From assembly GCA_003550325.1 (NCBI GenBank), contig QKWP01000485.1, positions 1-64,000 of the forward strand: DNA of 64,000 bases, given 5' to 3'. The DNA comes from Gigaspora rosea (taxonomy: Eukaryota > Glomeromycota > Glomeromycetes > Diversisporales > Gigasporaceae). Numbering within the stretch: position 1 is the first letter of the stretch; each line of letters begins with the position of its first letter. Position numbers and translations under genes: made by a program. Shown piece by piece: positions 50,001-61,733 of the stretch. The notes under the pieces were generated by a model. The model was not told where the DNA came from and did not search any database. It saw only the letters and a list, made by a program, of their open reading frames with translations.

Positions 50001-51593
50001 GGGTTTGTCAAGGAGATTTCTAAGCATTCTTCCTTGATCATTTTGTATCATTTTGCATCTGAGGTTAGTATACATTTAGATATCATTCAGCTTCTTTTTT
50101 TCCATTTCTAGAAAACAGCATCTAAAAAGCACACGCCAACATCCTTTAAGATCATCTAACCATTCCTTGTCCAAGGTACCTGAAAGAGCTTGAATCCGAG
50201 TATCCAGTTTGGTATTAACTTCCAAAATAATTTGGTTAGATTCCCTTAAAGTTCTGCTATTAATTAATTTGCTTGTTTTAAGCATCTTCACTAGTTTTCT
50301 ATGTAATTTGCTTATTTGTATTGTACTTATATATAAAATTAATCTTCTTTTATCCTTTTTGCTTTTATATCCACACTTATATTTAGGTTGAGTTCCCTTT
50401 ATTATCCTGTATGAGATGTTTCTCTTTGCAGCAAAAATTATTCCTTCTTTGAAGGATTCCCATACTTTATCTATTTCTATTTGAGTTGTGATACTTGCTT
50501 CACTTGAGTCTGACTCTAACATTTTTATGCTGCTTCTTTTGGATAAAAAGCTGTAAAGATCTTCCTGGTAATGTTTCCAGTTCTTTTTACTTGCTTTCTC
50601 ATATTCAAAAACTCGTCTGTCTTGTTTTTTATAACTTGAGGCTAGTAGATTACTTGAGATCAATCCATGCACATTGAAGCTTGCTGCGGCTAGATTGTGA
50701 TCACTTCCAGTGCATATGTCCATATATGAAATATGTGCATCTTCGAAGAAATCTAAAAGGTTCTCTAAGAACCAAATCTGGTCAATTCTTTAGCTTGACC
50801 TTCTGTTAGACCAGGTAAATTCTTTCTTACTAGGGTTAGCTAGTCTGTAAAAGTCAAAGAAATCCTGCCTTTGCATCTATTTGTGGAATGGAAATTTTTT
50901 GCCATACTGAGGCTCTAATTGTGACGATTTGTCTAAGTCCAGATCTGGAATATAGTTAAAGTCACCAAGTATAATGAAGTATGAATTTATAGATCTATTC
51001 ATATACTTCGCAACAATTTTTTGTTGAATGCGCTTATTTGTTTCTTGATTATTAGGTGGAATATAAACCATAATAATAGTAAGTTCGCAATTTTTAAGGT
51101 AGAATTTTGCTTCTATCACATATTCAATCCATCGATCAATTTTACTAAGATACTTCTGCCATTGCTTATTGATAAGAAGACCCACTCCCGAGCCTTTCTT
51201 TTTTTCCTGATTTGCATTTGCCCAAAAACTTATGAAATTCCCATCCCACGGGGTTAGAAAGTGACCCTTCTTGCTACTGATATTAGTTTCCGCCAGACCT
51301 AATATATTAATTCTATCTTCTTCAGCCCATTCCAATAATGTACCAAGTTTTTGGTTGTTTCGCTTTAGACTTTTAAGATTGTGATATGCTATTTTGAAAC
51401 TACTGTCTTGATAACTAGAAATGTTATTAAAATTATTATGATTATTGTATATTGAGTGTTTGCTCTGTATATTACTTATTTTAGTGTTAGTGTTCCAGCT
51501 TTGTATACCATAATGATATAGTGTGTTTTGCATAGGATTGCTTGGAGGTAGCTTTGTCTCATCCATGTCCATTAATTCAACTGGGGCGCCCAT
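44017..51593 (-). pseudogene. LINE 1 ORF2: APE endonuclease, RT, RNase H, zinc knuckle
   Basis: Starts ATG at 51593, overlapping the ORF1 stop by one base (TGATG). APE endonuclease: YHNLKSL, LAETN, VYIPP, GDFN (~50955-50970) and GSDHNLAA (~50690-50710). RT: FQDMRKAFDSV, AYADDTTW (~48975-49000); the usual GxxQGxxxSP block is damaged (GIEQLEVISLLL). RNase H: FYTDGS (~47428), AELVA, ISDS, GHSGNTWNDKTD, all four acidic positions kept. A CxxC zinc knuckle (NECICCKVK) follows (~46640-46690), and the C-terminal part continues across the nested element to 44017. Stops at 50877 and 48847 among others; frameshifts near 49700 and 44490. Its job would be target-primed reverse transcription of the element RNA. 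Confidence 0.9.
44571..46568. mobile_element. TA-flanked element built of five palindromic repeats
   Basis: 1998 bp inserted in LINE 1 ORF2. TA lies on both sides (44569-44570, 46569-46570). Terminal 18 bp match in inverted orientation at 13 positions (GCTAGGACTCCGGACATC against GGGAGGACCCTGGGCATC). Removing it with one TA restores an open LINE frame across the joint (NITKVAA then RVTWSNLSS). The middle (44745-46330) is five copies of a ~306-329-bp unit, each made of two palindromes centred on ttttttgatcaaaaaa (45003, 45327, 45650, 45956, 46285) and on the ttattaataaaa region. No transposase. Probably a non-autonomous Tc1/mariner-type element. Confidence 0.8.
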
Positions 51594-53353
51594 CAGAAGC
51601 GTGAGGGCACCTCACTTTGTGATATTTCTAAACAGTTTAATCTAGCCAAAATTTCTTGCAGTAGATCAGTTTGGCTAATATTTTCTTTATCTATATGCTT
51701 TGGTTCGAAGCCAAAATTGAATGACTTGCTGGGTTTTGAACATTCTTTAGAACTAGATCGCGAGCCTGGCTGAGGTTTTTTTCCTCCTGTGGAAGTGGAA
51801 AAGCCCTGTTTTTCGACTCTCGTTTTCCATTGAGTGCTTGAACTGATATTGGTTTTGTCTGATAGGCTTCCTCTTAGTGTATCCTTTTTGTCATGTATAT
51901 TATAGTGCTTTCTTGTGCCCATTGCGATCGCAGCTTTGCTCCATACTAATTTCATGTTATAGCAGTATAACATAGAATTAATACTATTTTCTAAGTCTGC
52001 TTGGGAGCTAAAGTATAACCAGGCTACACTACTTTGATTGTTGTTACTATTTAAGGGAATATGAAGTGTTTTTACTTTATGTGTTTTTAGTTGACGAAAG
52101 AGCACTGTTTCTGGTATATGATTTGGAATGTTTGTAATTTTAGCTTTGAATCTATTTCTTTCAATTAGCATTTCTTTATTAAAGAGCCCTAGAGTTATTC
52201 TACATAATCTACCAGCATCGTAGTGAATTGACCAACAATTTTCTAAAGTTGCTTTTTCTTTTTCGCTTCTGTATTCCAGTTTAATGTATGCTGCTTTTAT
52301 ATTTTTATTTTTTTGCTATTCGATAATGCTAGTACATCCATATCTGTTTAAGCATCTTCTTATCTGACCAATTCTAGCTTCTTTGGGTAAGTCCCAAAGA
52401 GTAATAAATTGGATAGGCTTTATTTTGCTTTTGAAACCTAAAGTGGGCTTTTGGAAAATCTCCATTTCATCTCTGGTCAACGCCCATTGGGAGCTATAAA
52501 TATCTTCTTGTCTTGTTTTTATTGTAGAATGTTCATCCTTAAGTGGTACAATGGAAACCTCAGTATTCTGTTGGGTTGTAACTATGGTATCTTCTTTTGG
52601 GCGTTTAGAGTTTTGAATAATACTTTCTGTGAGAGTCAGGGCTTGTTTGTTTGCATTCTTCTGTAATAAATCTGGGTCTCTCTTCCTTTTACTGATAGCA
52701 GTTTTGCTCATGTTGCTGCTAAGTGCTTCCTGTATTATGAGCGTACTATAGTTCATAGTACCATATTCTTTTAGGGATAATGTTTCTTTCATATTCAGAT
52801 AAGTTTGTGCTTTATTATGTGTTAAGGTAGAGGCTTCTTCAGGTTGCTCTTTTGGTTCTGATTCTCTTTTATTGTCTTTTTTGTCCTTTAGTAAGACTTT
52901 ATTCTTCCCTTTATTTCTTGGTGTATCTTTTTTAACTTCTTCAGACTTGGACACTTCTTTTCTTTCCTCTATCTTCTTATTTTCTTCTAGTGACAAAATA
53001 AAGCTTTCTATTTGATCTACCAACTTACAATTGCCATAATCAATAGTACTGGATTCTGACAAAACAATCGCTAACTGCCTACTAAATTCTTTTTTCTCCT
53101 TTAGTTGAACTATCTCTGAAATTTTATTTCCTGTATTACACATTTTACTATATGATCCATTTTTAGATTGTGTCCAGTTGTATATTTCTATTGCATTTCT
53201 AATAATATGTACTGTTGCTGGATTTGCAGTTCCTAAAAAATCTGCGACTACTTTATTCTTTTGCAAAATAAAACTGTTTCGCATTTCTAGCAACGATACT
53301 ATTTTCTTATCCTGTTTGCTAAATAGACCTTTAAACTCCTTGAGATATTCCAT
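51593..53353 (-). pseudogene. LINE 1 ORF1 protein (RRM-like), one internal stop
   Basis: 586-codon frame from ATG at 53353 (MEYLKEFKGLFSKQDKKIVS) to TGA at 51593-51595, broken only by one stop at 52316-52318. The N-terminal half is charged (KSEEVKKDTPRNKGKNK). The C-terminal half reads as two RRM-like folds: LWDLPKEARIGQIRRCLNRY, then FKAKITNIPNHIPETVLFRQ followed by VAWLYFSSQADL. A Ser-rich tail follows. RRM-type ORF1 proteins bind the element RNA as chaperones. Identification rests on position and pattern. Confidence 0.75.
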
Positions 53354-53800
53354 AGAATTCTATTACTTGTTATAGTTTCCTGTTGTATTTATGTTCTATT
53401 TGTTTATTTGTTTTGCTAACCTTTGTTTATTCCAAATATATGACTGGTGTATGTTTTTGTCCAAATTTGTAACGTGTTAATTTATGTTTGCTGTTGTTTT
53501 CCTGTTTGTTTGTTTTGGTATTGTTTACGCATCGATCAATCAGAAATTTTCAGGGTCAGAGCCAAATTCCCAAAATTTTCAAAAATTTTCTAAATTTTTT
53601 CGTAAAAGTGTATACTTCTCTAGGCACACTGTCTTTGCTAATTTCGTTCTAGTAAACTACTAGTATTTTTGTGTTTGCTCTTCTTTTTATTAGAAGGTTT
53701 TGGATTGTTTTTTAATAAAAATTTAGTGTATTTGTGAGTTTTTGTTTTGACCAATTTTTGGAAAAAGGATCTGCAGAAAGAGTTTTTTTTGAGTTGCAAC

Positions 53801-54198
53801 TATATTGATAATTATTAATTATTTTAATATATATATATTTTAAATAATATAAAGTATTTATTAAAAAATAATAATAATTCTTAAAATTTTTTATTTTTTA
53901 ATTAAAATTTTTACCTGCTTTACTTGTTTTTAAATTTTATATTTAAAAAGTTATTATCTTATTTTCTAATATTTTAATGAAAATTTTATTAAATTTACTG
54001 TTTATTGTTTTCTAATTTGTTTAATATATTGACTAAAATCTGTTGAAATAATAAATTGTTAGTTAAAAAAATTTGGTTTGATAAAAAAGTAGTTTTTTTT
54101 TAGAATAAAAAAAGAAAAAAAATTAAAAAATTCTTTTACAAAAATCAAAAACCCGTATAAAGGCAAAAACGTCTATTATTTTTAGAGGTTACACTAAT
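53801..54198. other. AT-rich spacer between LINE 1 and the 170-bp repeat
   Basis: Runs of A and T with no coding frame or recognisable signal. Confidence 0.5.
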
Positions 54199-54440
54199 TT
54201 AACTTATTTATTTTTATTTGTTTTCTATTTATAGTTTTTTTAATTTATTTTAATTAATTCTTTTTAAACAATTGTAATGTTACTCAGGTATCAAGACCTA
54301 ATTTCTGGAAGTTCAGGTAACCAACCTACTTTTCTGGGATCCCAATGCGATGCTTAGTTGGATGTTACAAGTAACTTATTTTCATTTGTTTTCAATTTAT
54401 AGGTTTTTTAATTTATTTTATTAAAAAAATCGTAACATCA
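54199..54440 (+). repeat. ~170-bp direct repeat, second copy split by LINE 2
   Basis: 54199-54369 and 54370-54440 both begin aactta[t]ttt...catttgtttt...tttttaattta. The second copy continues on the far side of LINE 2 at 58705-58815, where gaagttcaggtaa and caatgcgacgctta match 54310-54360. LINE 2 therefore landed in copy 2 of a tandem pair. Confidence 0.75.
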
Positions 54441-57400
54441 AAACAAACTCCTCTTTTCTATAGATTTAAAGAAATACAATATCTCAAAAATCACTTTTCC
54501 TCTCCTAACTTTCTTTCACTCTGTAAAAAATATATTTCACAATACTCTGACTATCTATTTCAATTATCAACACCTACTTTATTACAAATTAAAGAAGAAT
54601 TCCAACAAATTAAAACTGCCCTTAATATTCAACAACAACAAACTATCTACAAAGAGATTCAACAAAAAATCGAAATCCGTAACAAATCCTTTTTAGAAAC
54701 TCCAAAACTTTTCTACAAAAAAATCCTTGAAAAATACAATAACATACATATCGATAGACTATCTCTTGAAAACTCACTCCTTACAGAACATAATGAGATT
54801 CTTAATGCAATTCATAACCACTTCACTGAATACTTTAAAGAAAAACCTCTCCAACCAATTTTACCCTCCTCTGAATTTTACTATCTCTATGAACCACATC
54901 CTGAATATGAAAAATACTACAATAACTTATTTCAGGAAATCACAAACCAAGAATGGCAAGATATCTTAACAAATCTTCCAAACCAAAAAGCAGCAGGGCC
55001 CTCTGAAATCTGCTATGAACATATTAAATATGCCAGTCACAAAGCACAAACACTCTTTAAAAAATTCTTTAACAAATGCTTTCAACTTCAAAAAGTTCCT
55101 ACAGACTGGAAATCTTCTAATATTTTTCTTATTCCAAAAAAATCTAACTGGGACTTTACTCTCAATCAAGTTCGCCCAATTTCTATCATTGAACCTTTTA
55201 AAAAAACCTTTACTAAAATCTTTACTAAACGTCTAAATCAAATTATTTCTAATAATCATCTTTTATCTAACCTAAATTTCGCTGCCTCTAAAAACTCCTC
55301 AACTCATATTCCTATACAAATTCTCCATAATACTATTGAACATTATAAAATACACAACAAAGAAGCCTGGATTCTTTTTCAAGATATGTCAAAAGCTTTT
55401 GACAAAATCAACATCTCACGACTACAAGATACTTGCAAAAGAATTGGTATTCCTAATTCAGGCATCAATCTGATTACTGAACTACACTCATCAAGACAAG
55501 CAAGAATCATTACCGCTCATGGTCTTACTTCCCCTATTAACATCCAATCTGGAATAGAACAAGGAGAAACCTATTCTCCTTTACTTTAAAAAATTTACTA
55601 CGACCCAATCCTTACCTTTATCCATCAAAAATACCAAAACTATTTACTCAAAATTGACTCACAATCCCCTCTTGATATAATTACTAATACTACTACTAGT
55701 AGTATTTCAATTCCACCATTAGCCTATATGGATGATACAACATGGCTTTGCGAAAGCCCTACTACTATGCAAAATATTCTTAATGATACATCTGAACTCT
55801 ACAAAATTAATAATATAGAAGTTAACCCTTCAAAATCTGATCTACTTCATATCCGACCTAAATCCTACAGATCTCAAACAACTCCTCTTTTATTTAATAA
55901 CCAACCTATCCTACCCAGAAAACCTAATGATGTCATTAGATATTTAGGTATCTATCTTGATGGAAATGGTTCAACCAAACCAACATTTGATACTATTATT
56001 AACAAAATTGAAAACTTTATTTGTCTAATAAAACACAAAAAACTTACACCTTTACAAATCTCATCTCTTTTTAACCTCATACTCCAACCCTCTATTGAAT
56101 ACCTTTTACAAATATGCATTATTCACAATAATCTTCAAACCAAACTATCCCGCCTTTTTACTATTCAAACCAAGAAAATGCTTTCCATCGCCAAAAACAC
56201 TAACAATATAGTTCTTACTAATCCTATAACATTTAATCTACCAACCCTTAGCAATTTGATTCAAAAAACAAGTGCTGCTAATATTGAACGTATCTTTAAC
56301 TCTAGTCCAATCCTTAAAAATATTGGTCTTACACGTATTAAATCATGGCTAGCCAAAGTATGGTCTCCCAATCTCACCCAAAACTTACTTATCTCCCATA
56401 TTCATAAAACTAAAAACTTTACACTTATCTTCCAACTGTCACAATTAGCCAAAAACAATATTACATTATCAAATCTTTCACTTAATTCTCACCTTCCAGA
56501 TTTCTTATCTAACCTACATCTAATCTATGATATACTCCCTTCAAAACTACAAACTTCCATAATCAATAGTCTGAGAAATAATCAGTTATTATTTATTGAA
56601 CAAATTTCTACTGCAAACAATAAATATATTCTCCCATGGAATAATATTTACTTACGTACTAACAAAGCCACTAAGGGCTAGCAACCTTTATGGTTTTCTA
56701 ATATTCTTAATTTTATACAAGAGAAAACAATCATAACTACTTGGCCTCATCTCCACTTACCCTCAATTAACTCCTTTATTAATACAACATATCTTCTCTC
56801 ACCTTTATTATCTTCTAATCCCTTTTCCCTTACGCAAATACACTATAACTCTAACAATATTATTTTCCTATCACATCAAACCTCTCTATCAAAAACTGCA
56901 ATATATAATATAAAACCTTCAGACTCAGGCTTTAAACAACTACTACCCAATACCTTTCCTTCTTAAAATACCTTCTCATCATTTAATCTGCCCTATAACC
57001 AAATTAGCATATCTAATAATCCAATATATATCCAAATTGATTACAAAGAAATTCTTGCTCTAATTCATATATTCGACCTTACCAATACCACAACTTCCTT
57101 TCAATCTATACCACAAATTTATATCCCTATACAAGAAATACAACTTATATATAATATAACCAATCATACCACCTATCAACATCAACTTACTAGCCTCCTA
57201 CCACTTATTCAAAACCTTAATTCACAGGAACTTCACTTTTACACTAAAGCCTCAATACAAAACACACAATCATCGAACATCAAATCTGGAATTGGCTGGA
57301 TCTGTGAAAATAATACTTCTATCAAATTTAATGCAGCAACTAAATCATACTCTGATACAACACGAACTGAACTTGAAGCAATTATTTCACTTCTTCTTGC

Positions 57401-58472
57401 AACTCCTAATAATAACCATTTAAATATCCATTTAACTAACAATACTGCAATCAAAAATTTAAAACAAATACACTTTTCCAAACCTATACAAAACAAAAAT
57501 TGGGACATTATATCCATTATTAATCAAATTAAATCTATCAAAAACATCTCATTCACTTTATACAAAGTCAAATCAAATCTTAACTCATTCTACAATCAAG
57601 CAAACTTACTTGCAAAACGTGGAACTAATAAACCAATACTTAAAATTATTCATAATGTTCTAAATCTACCAATTTATTTTCAATGGCATAGTCATCTTAT
57701 TCCTTTCAAAATACGAACCTTCATCAAAAATATATATACTATACAAGAACTATATTCCTGGTCTACTCTCAAAATATTTAAAAATATACCTAAAATTAAT
57801 TGGACACTATGTTTTAACATACTAAATACACTTGAACACAATCATTTTAAATATTCTTTTAGAATTAAAATCTTAACTAACAATCTTCCAACTATGGAAA
57901 ATCTTCATATTAGGTACCCTTATTTATATCCTACATCAAAATGCTGCCGCTGTTCAGATACTGAAGATACTTTACACTTACTCCTCTGTTCAAACAATAA
58001 CAATAATATTCAACAATCTGTTATTAATATAATTACAGATACACTAGCTTCTCTCAAAATTACTACTATATCTCCATTAACAATTCTTAATACTCTTCTT
58101 CACTTTACACTTCATACACGTACTCCACAATATAATCTCCTCCTATACTACATTATTGGAATTTACTCTTCTAATGTTTTTGAAAATATTAAATTACTTA
58201 CTACTAAACAAACTAAATTATTCCTTATTTCCCTATCTAATAATCTTTTAGATTGGTTTCAAAATACTGTTTGGTCCTCACGAAATATCTTTCAACACCA
58301 ATGGGAACATGCTCGTAATATTACTTCTAAAATGAAAAGAAAGAAATATTTCTTTCCAAATACATCCCATACAACAACTATAGCCACACCAGATATAACA
58401 CATATAGACTTTTCTCCCTTTATAGAAAAATGGTTTCTACAAGGTTTTTCTCTAACAAACTGTATACAATAA
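54441..58472 (+). pseudogene. LINE 2 ORF2: RT, degenerate RNase H, zinc knuckle
   Basis: One frame runs for 1343 codons with three stops only (TAA 55587-55589, TAG 56679-56681, TAA 56964-56966) and no frameshift. RT: IPKKSNWDFT ... RPISIIEP, FQDMSKAFDKI, GIEQGETYSPLL, YMDDTTW (55722-55745). RNase H-like region near 57235: FYTKAS has Lys for the first catalytic Asp, RTELEAI keeps Glu, LTNNTA has Asn for the next Asp, and QANLLAK has Asn for the last. C-terminal zinc knuckle CCRCSDTEDTLHLLLC (~57946-57993). The endonuclease is missing by truncation. ORF ends NCIQ at 58472; 3' UTR to 58671. Confidence 0.9.
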
Positions 58473-58704
58473 TGTTAGGTCATATACCAAGGTTTCTTTC
58501 AACCTACTCTAGCTAGTAAATTAATTTGAAATAGTTAATTATAGCATTATAGAAAATAGAAGGTATAATGTCATATTGGGTGCCTGTTTTACAATAACAC
58601 AAATGTAGTTCTGAAATCTTTAAATGTAAATTTATTATTTTTACTTAAATAAAGTTTCAACTCTGGCATTTTAAAAAAAAAATAAAAAAAAAAAAAAAAA
58701 AAAA
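54441..58704 (+). mobile_element. LINE 2, 5'-truncated, poly(A)-tailed
   Basis: About 4.26 kb on the plus strand, ending in an A run (58672-58704). Target duplication tcgtaac[a/g]tca at 54430-54440 and 58705-58715 (10 of 11 identical). It begins within ORF2 between endonuclease and RT, the usual outcome of incomplete reverse transcription. Opposite in orientation to LINE 1 and clearly a different lineage. Confidence 0.9.
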
Positions 58705-58815
58705 TCGTAACGTCACCCAGGTGCTGAGATCTAAGTTCGGGAAGTTCAGGTAATCTGACCTATTTTTTTAGGAATGCAAATTCCCAATGCGACGCTTAAT
58801 CGGAGTTTGGTGCTC

Positions 58816-59197
58816 CAAAATATCTTTTCAAAAGAAGGTGGGTAAAGAAACCCGATTGTGGTTCAAAAGAACACGATCCGAACCTGGATCTTCAGAGTTT
58901 GAATTTTTTGTAACTCACATTTTGTGGGAACACGAAATCTGACCTCTATTTTTGGTCAGAGTTTGAAAAAATTTCAGGGTCAGTGATCCAAGTATGAATT
59001 TTTTCAAGGATGTGTGGGTGGGGGAGGTGGTGGGTAAGAATTTTTTAGAATTTTTTCACGTGAATTTATATAATATTTAGTAATATTCTGGGGTGGTAAG
59101 TAAAGGATCTTTATAAAAATTCAAGGGTCCTTAATATTAAACCCAACTGAAGCGCCCCTTAAATAGTGATGAAGAACTGTACCTTAGAAGGGGTAGA
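58816..59197. repeat. Sequence left of Helitron 2, shared with 35053-35440
   Basis: From ~58862 it matches 35053-35440 (gaacctgg, agagtttgaatttttgtgta-like, gaagcgccc, ttaaatagtga). In Helitron terms it is a second partial copy of the small non-autonomous element, again end-to-end with an autonomous Helitron. Confidence 0.75.
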
Positions 59198-59292
59198 CTA
59201 GTATTAGGACCTGAGCATTGCTCCGGGTTTTTAATTGTTCTTTATTTTAGTTTTAATTGTATTTTATTTTAGATTTTTAATTATTAGATTAA

Positions 59293-59665
59293 AAATATAG
59301 GGATTATATATATGTACCCAAAGGTTCATATACCCACATCATGTGACCTATAGATCACTACCAAAAATCAGGATCAGGTGTAACATTACACGATCAGAAA
59401 AATTCAAAACAAACATTCATTTTGACAAAGATCGCTCATTTCACAAAAAACTGTATAATAAACCACCTTCTGTACATTAATTAAAAGTTTTCCTTGAGCG
59501 ATTTTACTATATAATAGTCTAAACCCTAACCCTAATATAGTTCTCACCCTAACCCTAATCTAATATAAACAATGCTGATTTTGTAAGTAATATCATATGA
59601 TCAAAATAATGGGTACAAAAAAATTTAATGTACCCTATGGGGTATAACTAAATTAATTCAAAAAT
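59293..59665. mobile_element. ~370-bp insertion in Helitron 2
   Basis: Absent from Helitron 1 (35525-35560 is the empty site). Ends carry related words (tatatatgtaccca on the left; complement of tgtaccctatggggtata on the right), suggesting worn inverted ends. It contains two telomere-like runs, ccctaaccctaa near 59524 and 59548. Family unknown. Confidence 0.5.
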
Positions 59666-59701
59666 ATATATATAAAATAATAAAAATAATTCTAACTCTA
59701 A

Positions 59702-60608
59702 GAGGGCTTCCAGAAATTACGTAATATTTTGTTACTAATAAATTTCAAAATTTTACCCACCCACCCACACCTGATACTCTATTAGCCAATCAAATTTTAT
59801 ATTTTTAAAAATTTATTCATATGTTTTAATTTATGAAATTGATAATAACTATTGCTCTACTGACCAATTTAGATGATTTAACTACCAAAATGTTCGTCTT
59901 ACAGAGACGATTCTAACAAGCCCAAAATTGTTAAAATCTAATCACAGGGTCCCATGATCATTCAACTTTTTTTATAATTTTAATAGTAATTTTTTAGAAT
60001 CACTAAGTAAATTTCTTTAATATTGTATAACTTTTGATCCACTTGCCCGTTTTGGATGATTTAACTACCAAAATGTTCGTCTTAGTGAGACGATTCTAAA
60101 AAGCTCAAAATCACTAAATTCTAATTACAGGATCCCAAGATCAATAAAGATTTGTATTGTTAGACAAGCAATAAAATCTTTATCGATCTTGGAATCCTGT
60201 GATTGGAATTTAGTGATTTTGGGCTTGTTAGAATCGTCTAACTGAGACGAACATTTTGGTAGTTAAATCATCCAAAACGGGCTAATGAATCAAAAGTTAT
60301 TCAATATTAAAGAAATTTACTTAGTAATTCTAAAAAATCACTATTAAAATTACACAAAAGTTGAACGATCTTGGGACCCTGTGATTAGGTTTTAACGATT
60401 TTGGGCTTGATAGAATCGTCTCAGTGAGACAAACATTTTGGTAGTTAAATCATCTAAATTGGTCAAGTAGAACAATAGTTATTAATAATTTTATAATTTT
60501 ATACTTTTGGCCAGAATTATAAAAATTTGACCAGAATTATAATTATAACCTGATATTTTCAGGAACCCACCCACCCACCAAAAAATCATGTAATTTCTGG
60601 AAGCCCCC
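59702..60608. mobile_element. 907-bp foldback MITE (PIF/Harbinger-like)
   Basis: Ends GAGGGCTTCCAGAAATTAC and, from the right, GGGGGCTTCCAGAAATTAC, flanked by TAA (59699-59701, 60609-60611). Helitron 1 has a single TAA at the matching site (35576-35578). Almost the whole element is one long palindrome centred near 60165; the word aaaatgttcgtctta and its complement recur, with an inner duplication in each arm. A 3-bp TAA duplication and GGGC ends fit PIF/Harbinger. Confidence 0.85.
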
Positions 60609-60611
60609 TAA

Positions 60612-61265
60612 ACATTAGGTCTCAAGATTATTATAAACCCTCATGATTATTAGTTTAAAGTTATATATATGAAAACCCTATCCCAAAGCTCAATATAATA
60701 AAAACTGACCATAACTCTAACCATTAGGTCTTAAGATTATTATTAGGCCTCATGATTATTAGTTTAAAGTTATATATATCGATACCCCTTCCCAAAGCTC
60801 AACATAATGAAACTGACCCTAACCCTAACCTATAGGCCTTATAATTATTTTAGATCTCATGATTATTAGATTAAAGATATATAAATTATATTTATTATAT
60901 AATTATAAATATAAATTAAATTAAATAATAATACTTTTAAAACTATTTAAAACTATATACAAAATAATTAAAATTAAATAATATAATAATATTTTTAAAA
61001 CTATATACAAATTAAATAAATAAAATAATACTTTTAGAAATTATATACAAATTAAATTAATAATATAATACTTTTAAAACTATATACAAATTAAATTAAT
61101 AATAAAAATACTTTTAAAACTATATACAAATTAGATTAATTAAATAAAATACTTTTAAACTATATACAAAATATATACAAATTCTAAAATATATACAAAA
61201 ATTATACAAAAATTATGCAAACTATATACAAATCTATAATCTATAAAATATATATAAAATTATTT
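60612..61265. repeat. Helitron 2 3' region: tandem AT repeats and CCCTAA run
   Basis: Counterpart of 37607-38222 with the same order, including gaccctaaccctaacc near 60808-60825 and the ~38-bp repeats (60915-61180). Confidence 0.8.
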
Positions 61266-61641
61266 ATCAAAAACTTCTCTATATACAACATTTCTAGTAT
61301 ATACGCCCTCTTTTCCTTCTATATACCCATCCTTAACCAAGACTTTAATATTATCTTTTGACTGAACTCTTGACAAAGCTACATATAATTGTCCATAAGA
61401 GAAGACAGGTTTGGGCAAATATAATCCCATAATAGGAATTGTTTGACCTTGAGTTTTGTTAATTGTTATTGCAAAAGATAATCTAATTGGAAATTGTCTC
61501 CTTACAAATTGGAATGGAAGATCAGAATCTGCTGATGTTAATCTTAGTCAAGGTATAAAAACTCTTTTCCCTTTGTTGACTCCTGTTATAATTTAAGCAT
61601 CTAAAACAAATTTATAACAATTTTTGATCATTAGCCTTGTA

Positions 61642-61733
61642 CTATTATATAATCCTTCAGATGGGTCAAGATTACGTAAAAGAATAACAGGNATAATCCT
61701 TCAGATGGGTCAAGATTACGTAAAAGAATAACA
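61642..61733. repeat. Duplicated ~43 bp around a single N (61692)
   Basis: ataatccttcagatgggtca and what follows are repeated exactly on both sides of a lone N. Helitron 1 has one copy (38605-38650). An assembly join is the simplest reading. Confidence 0.85.

Larger units (their letters stand above)
43950..53800 (-). mobile_element. LINE 1, near full length, with nested element
   Basis: APE-type LINE (I/Jockey/Tad-like order: ORF1, endonuclease, RT, RNase H, zinc knuckle) on the minus strand. Coding parts run from 53353 to 44017 with a 2.0-kb insertion (44571-46568). Ends are estimates: 5' leader to about 53800, 3' end near 43950; no clear poly(A) or target duplication, perhaps because Helitron 1 lies at that side. 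Confidence 0.8.
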
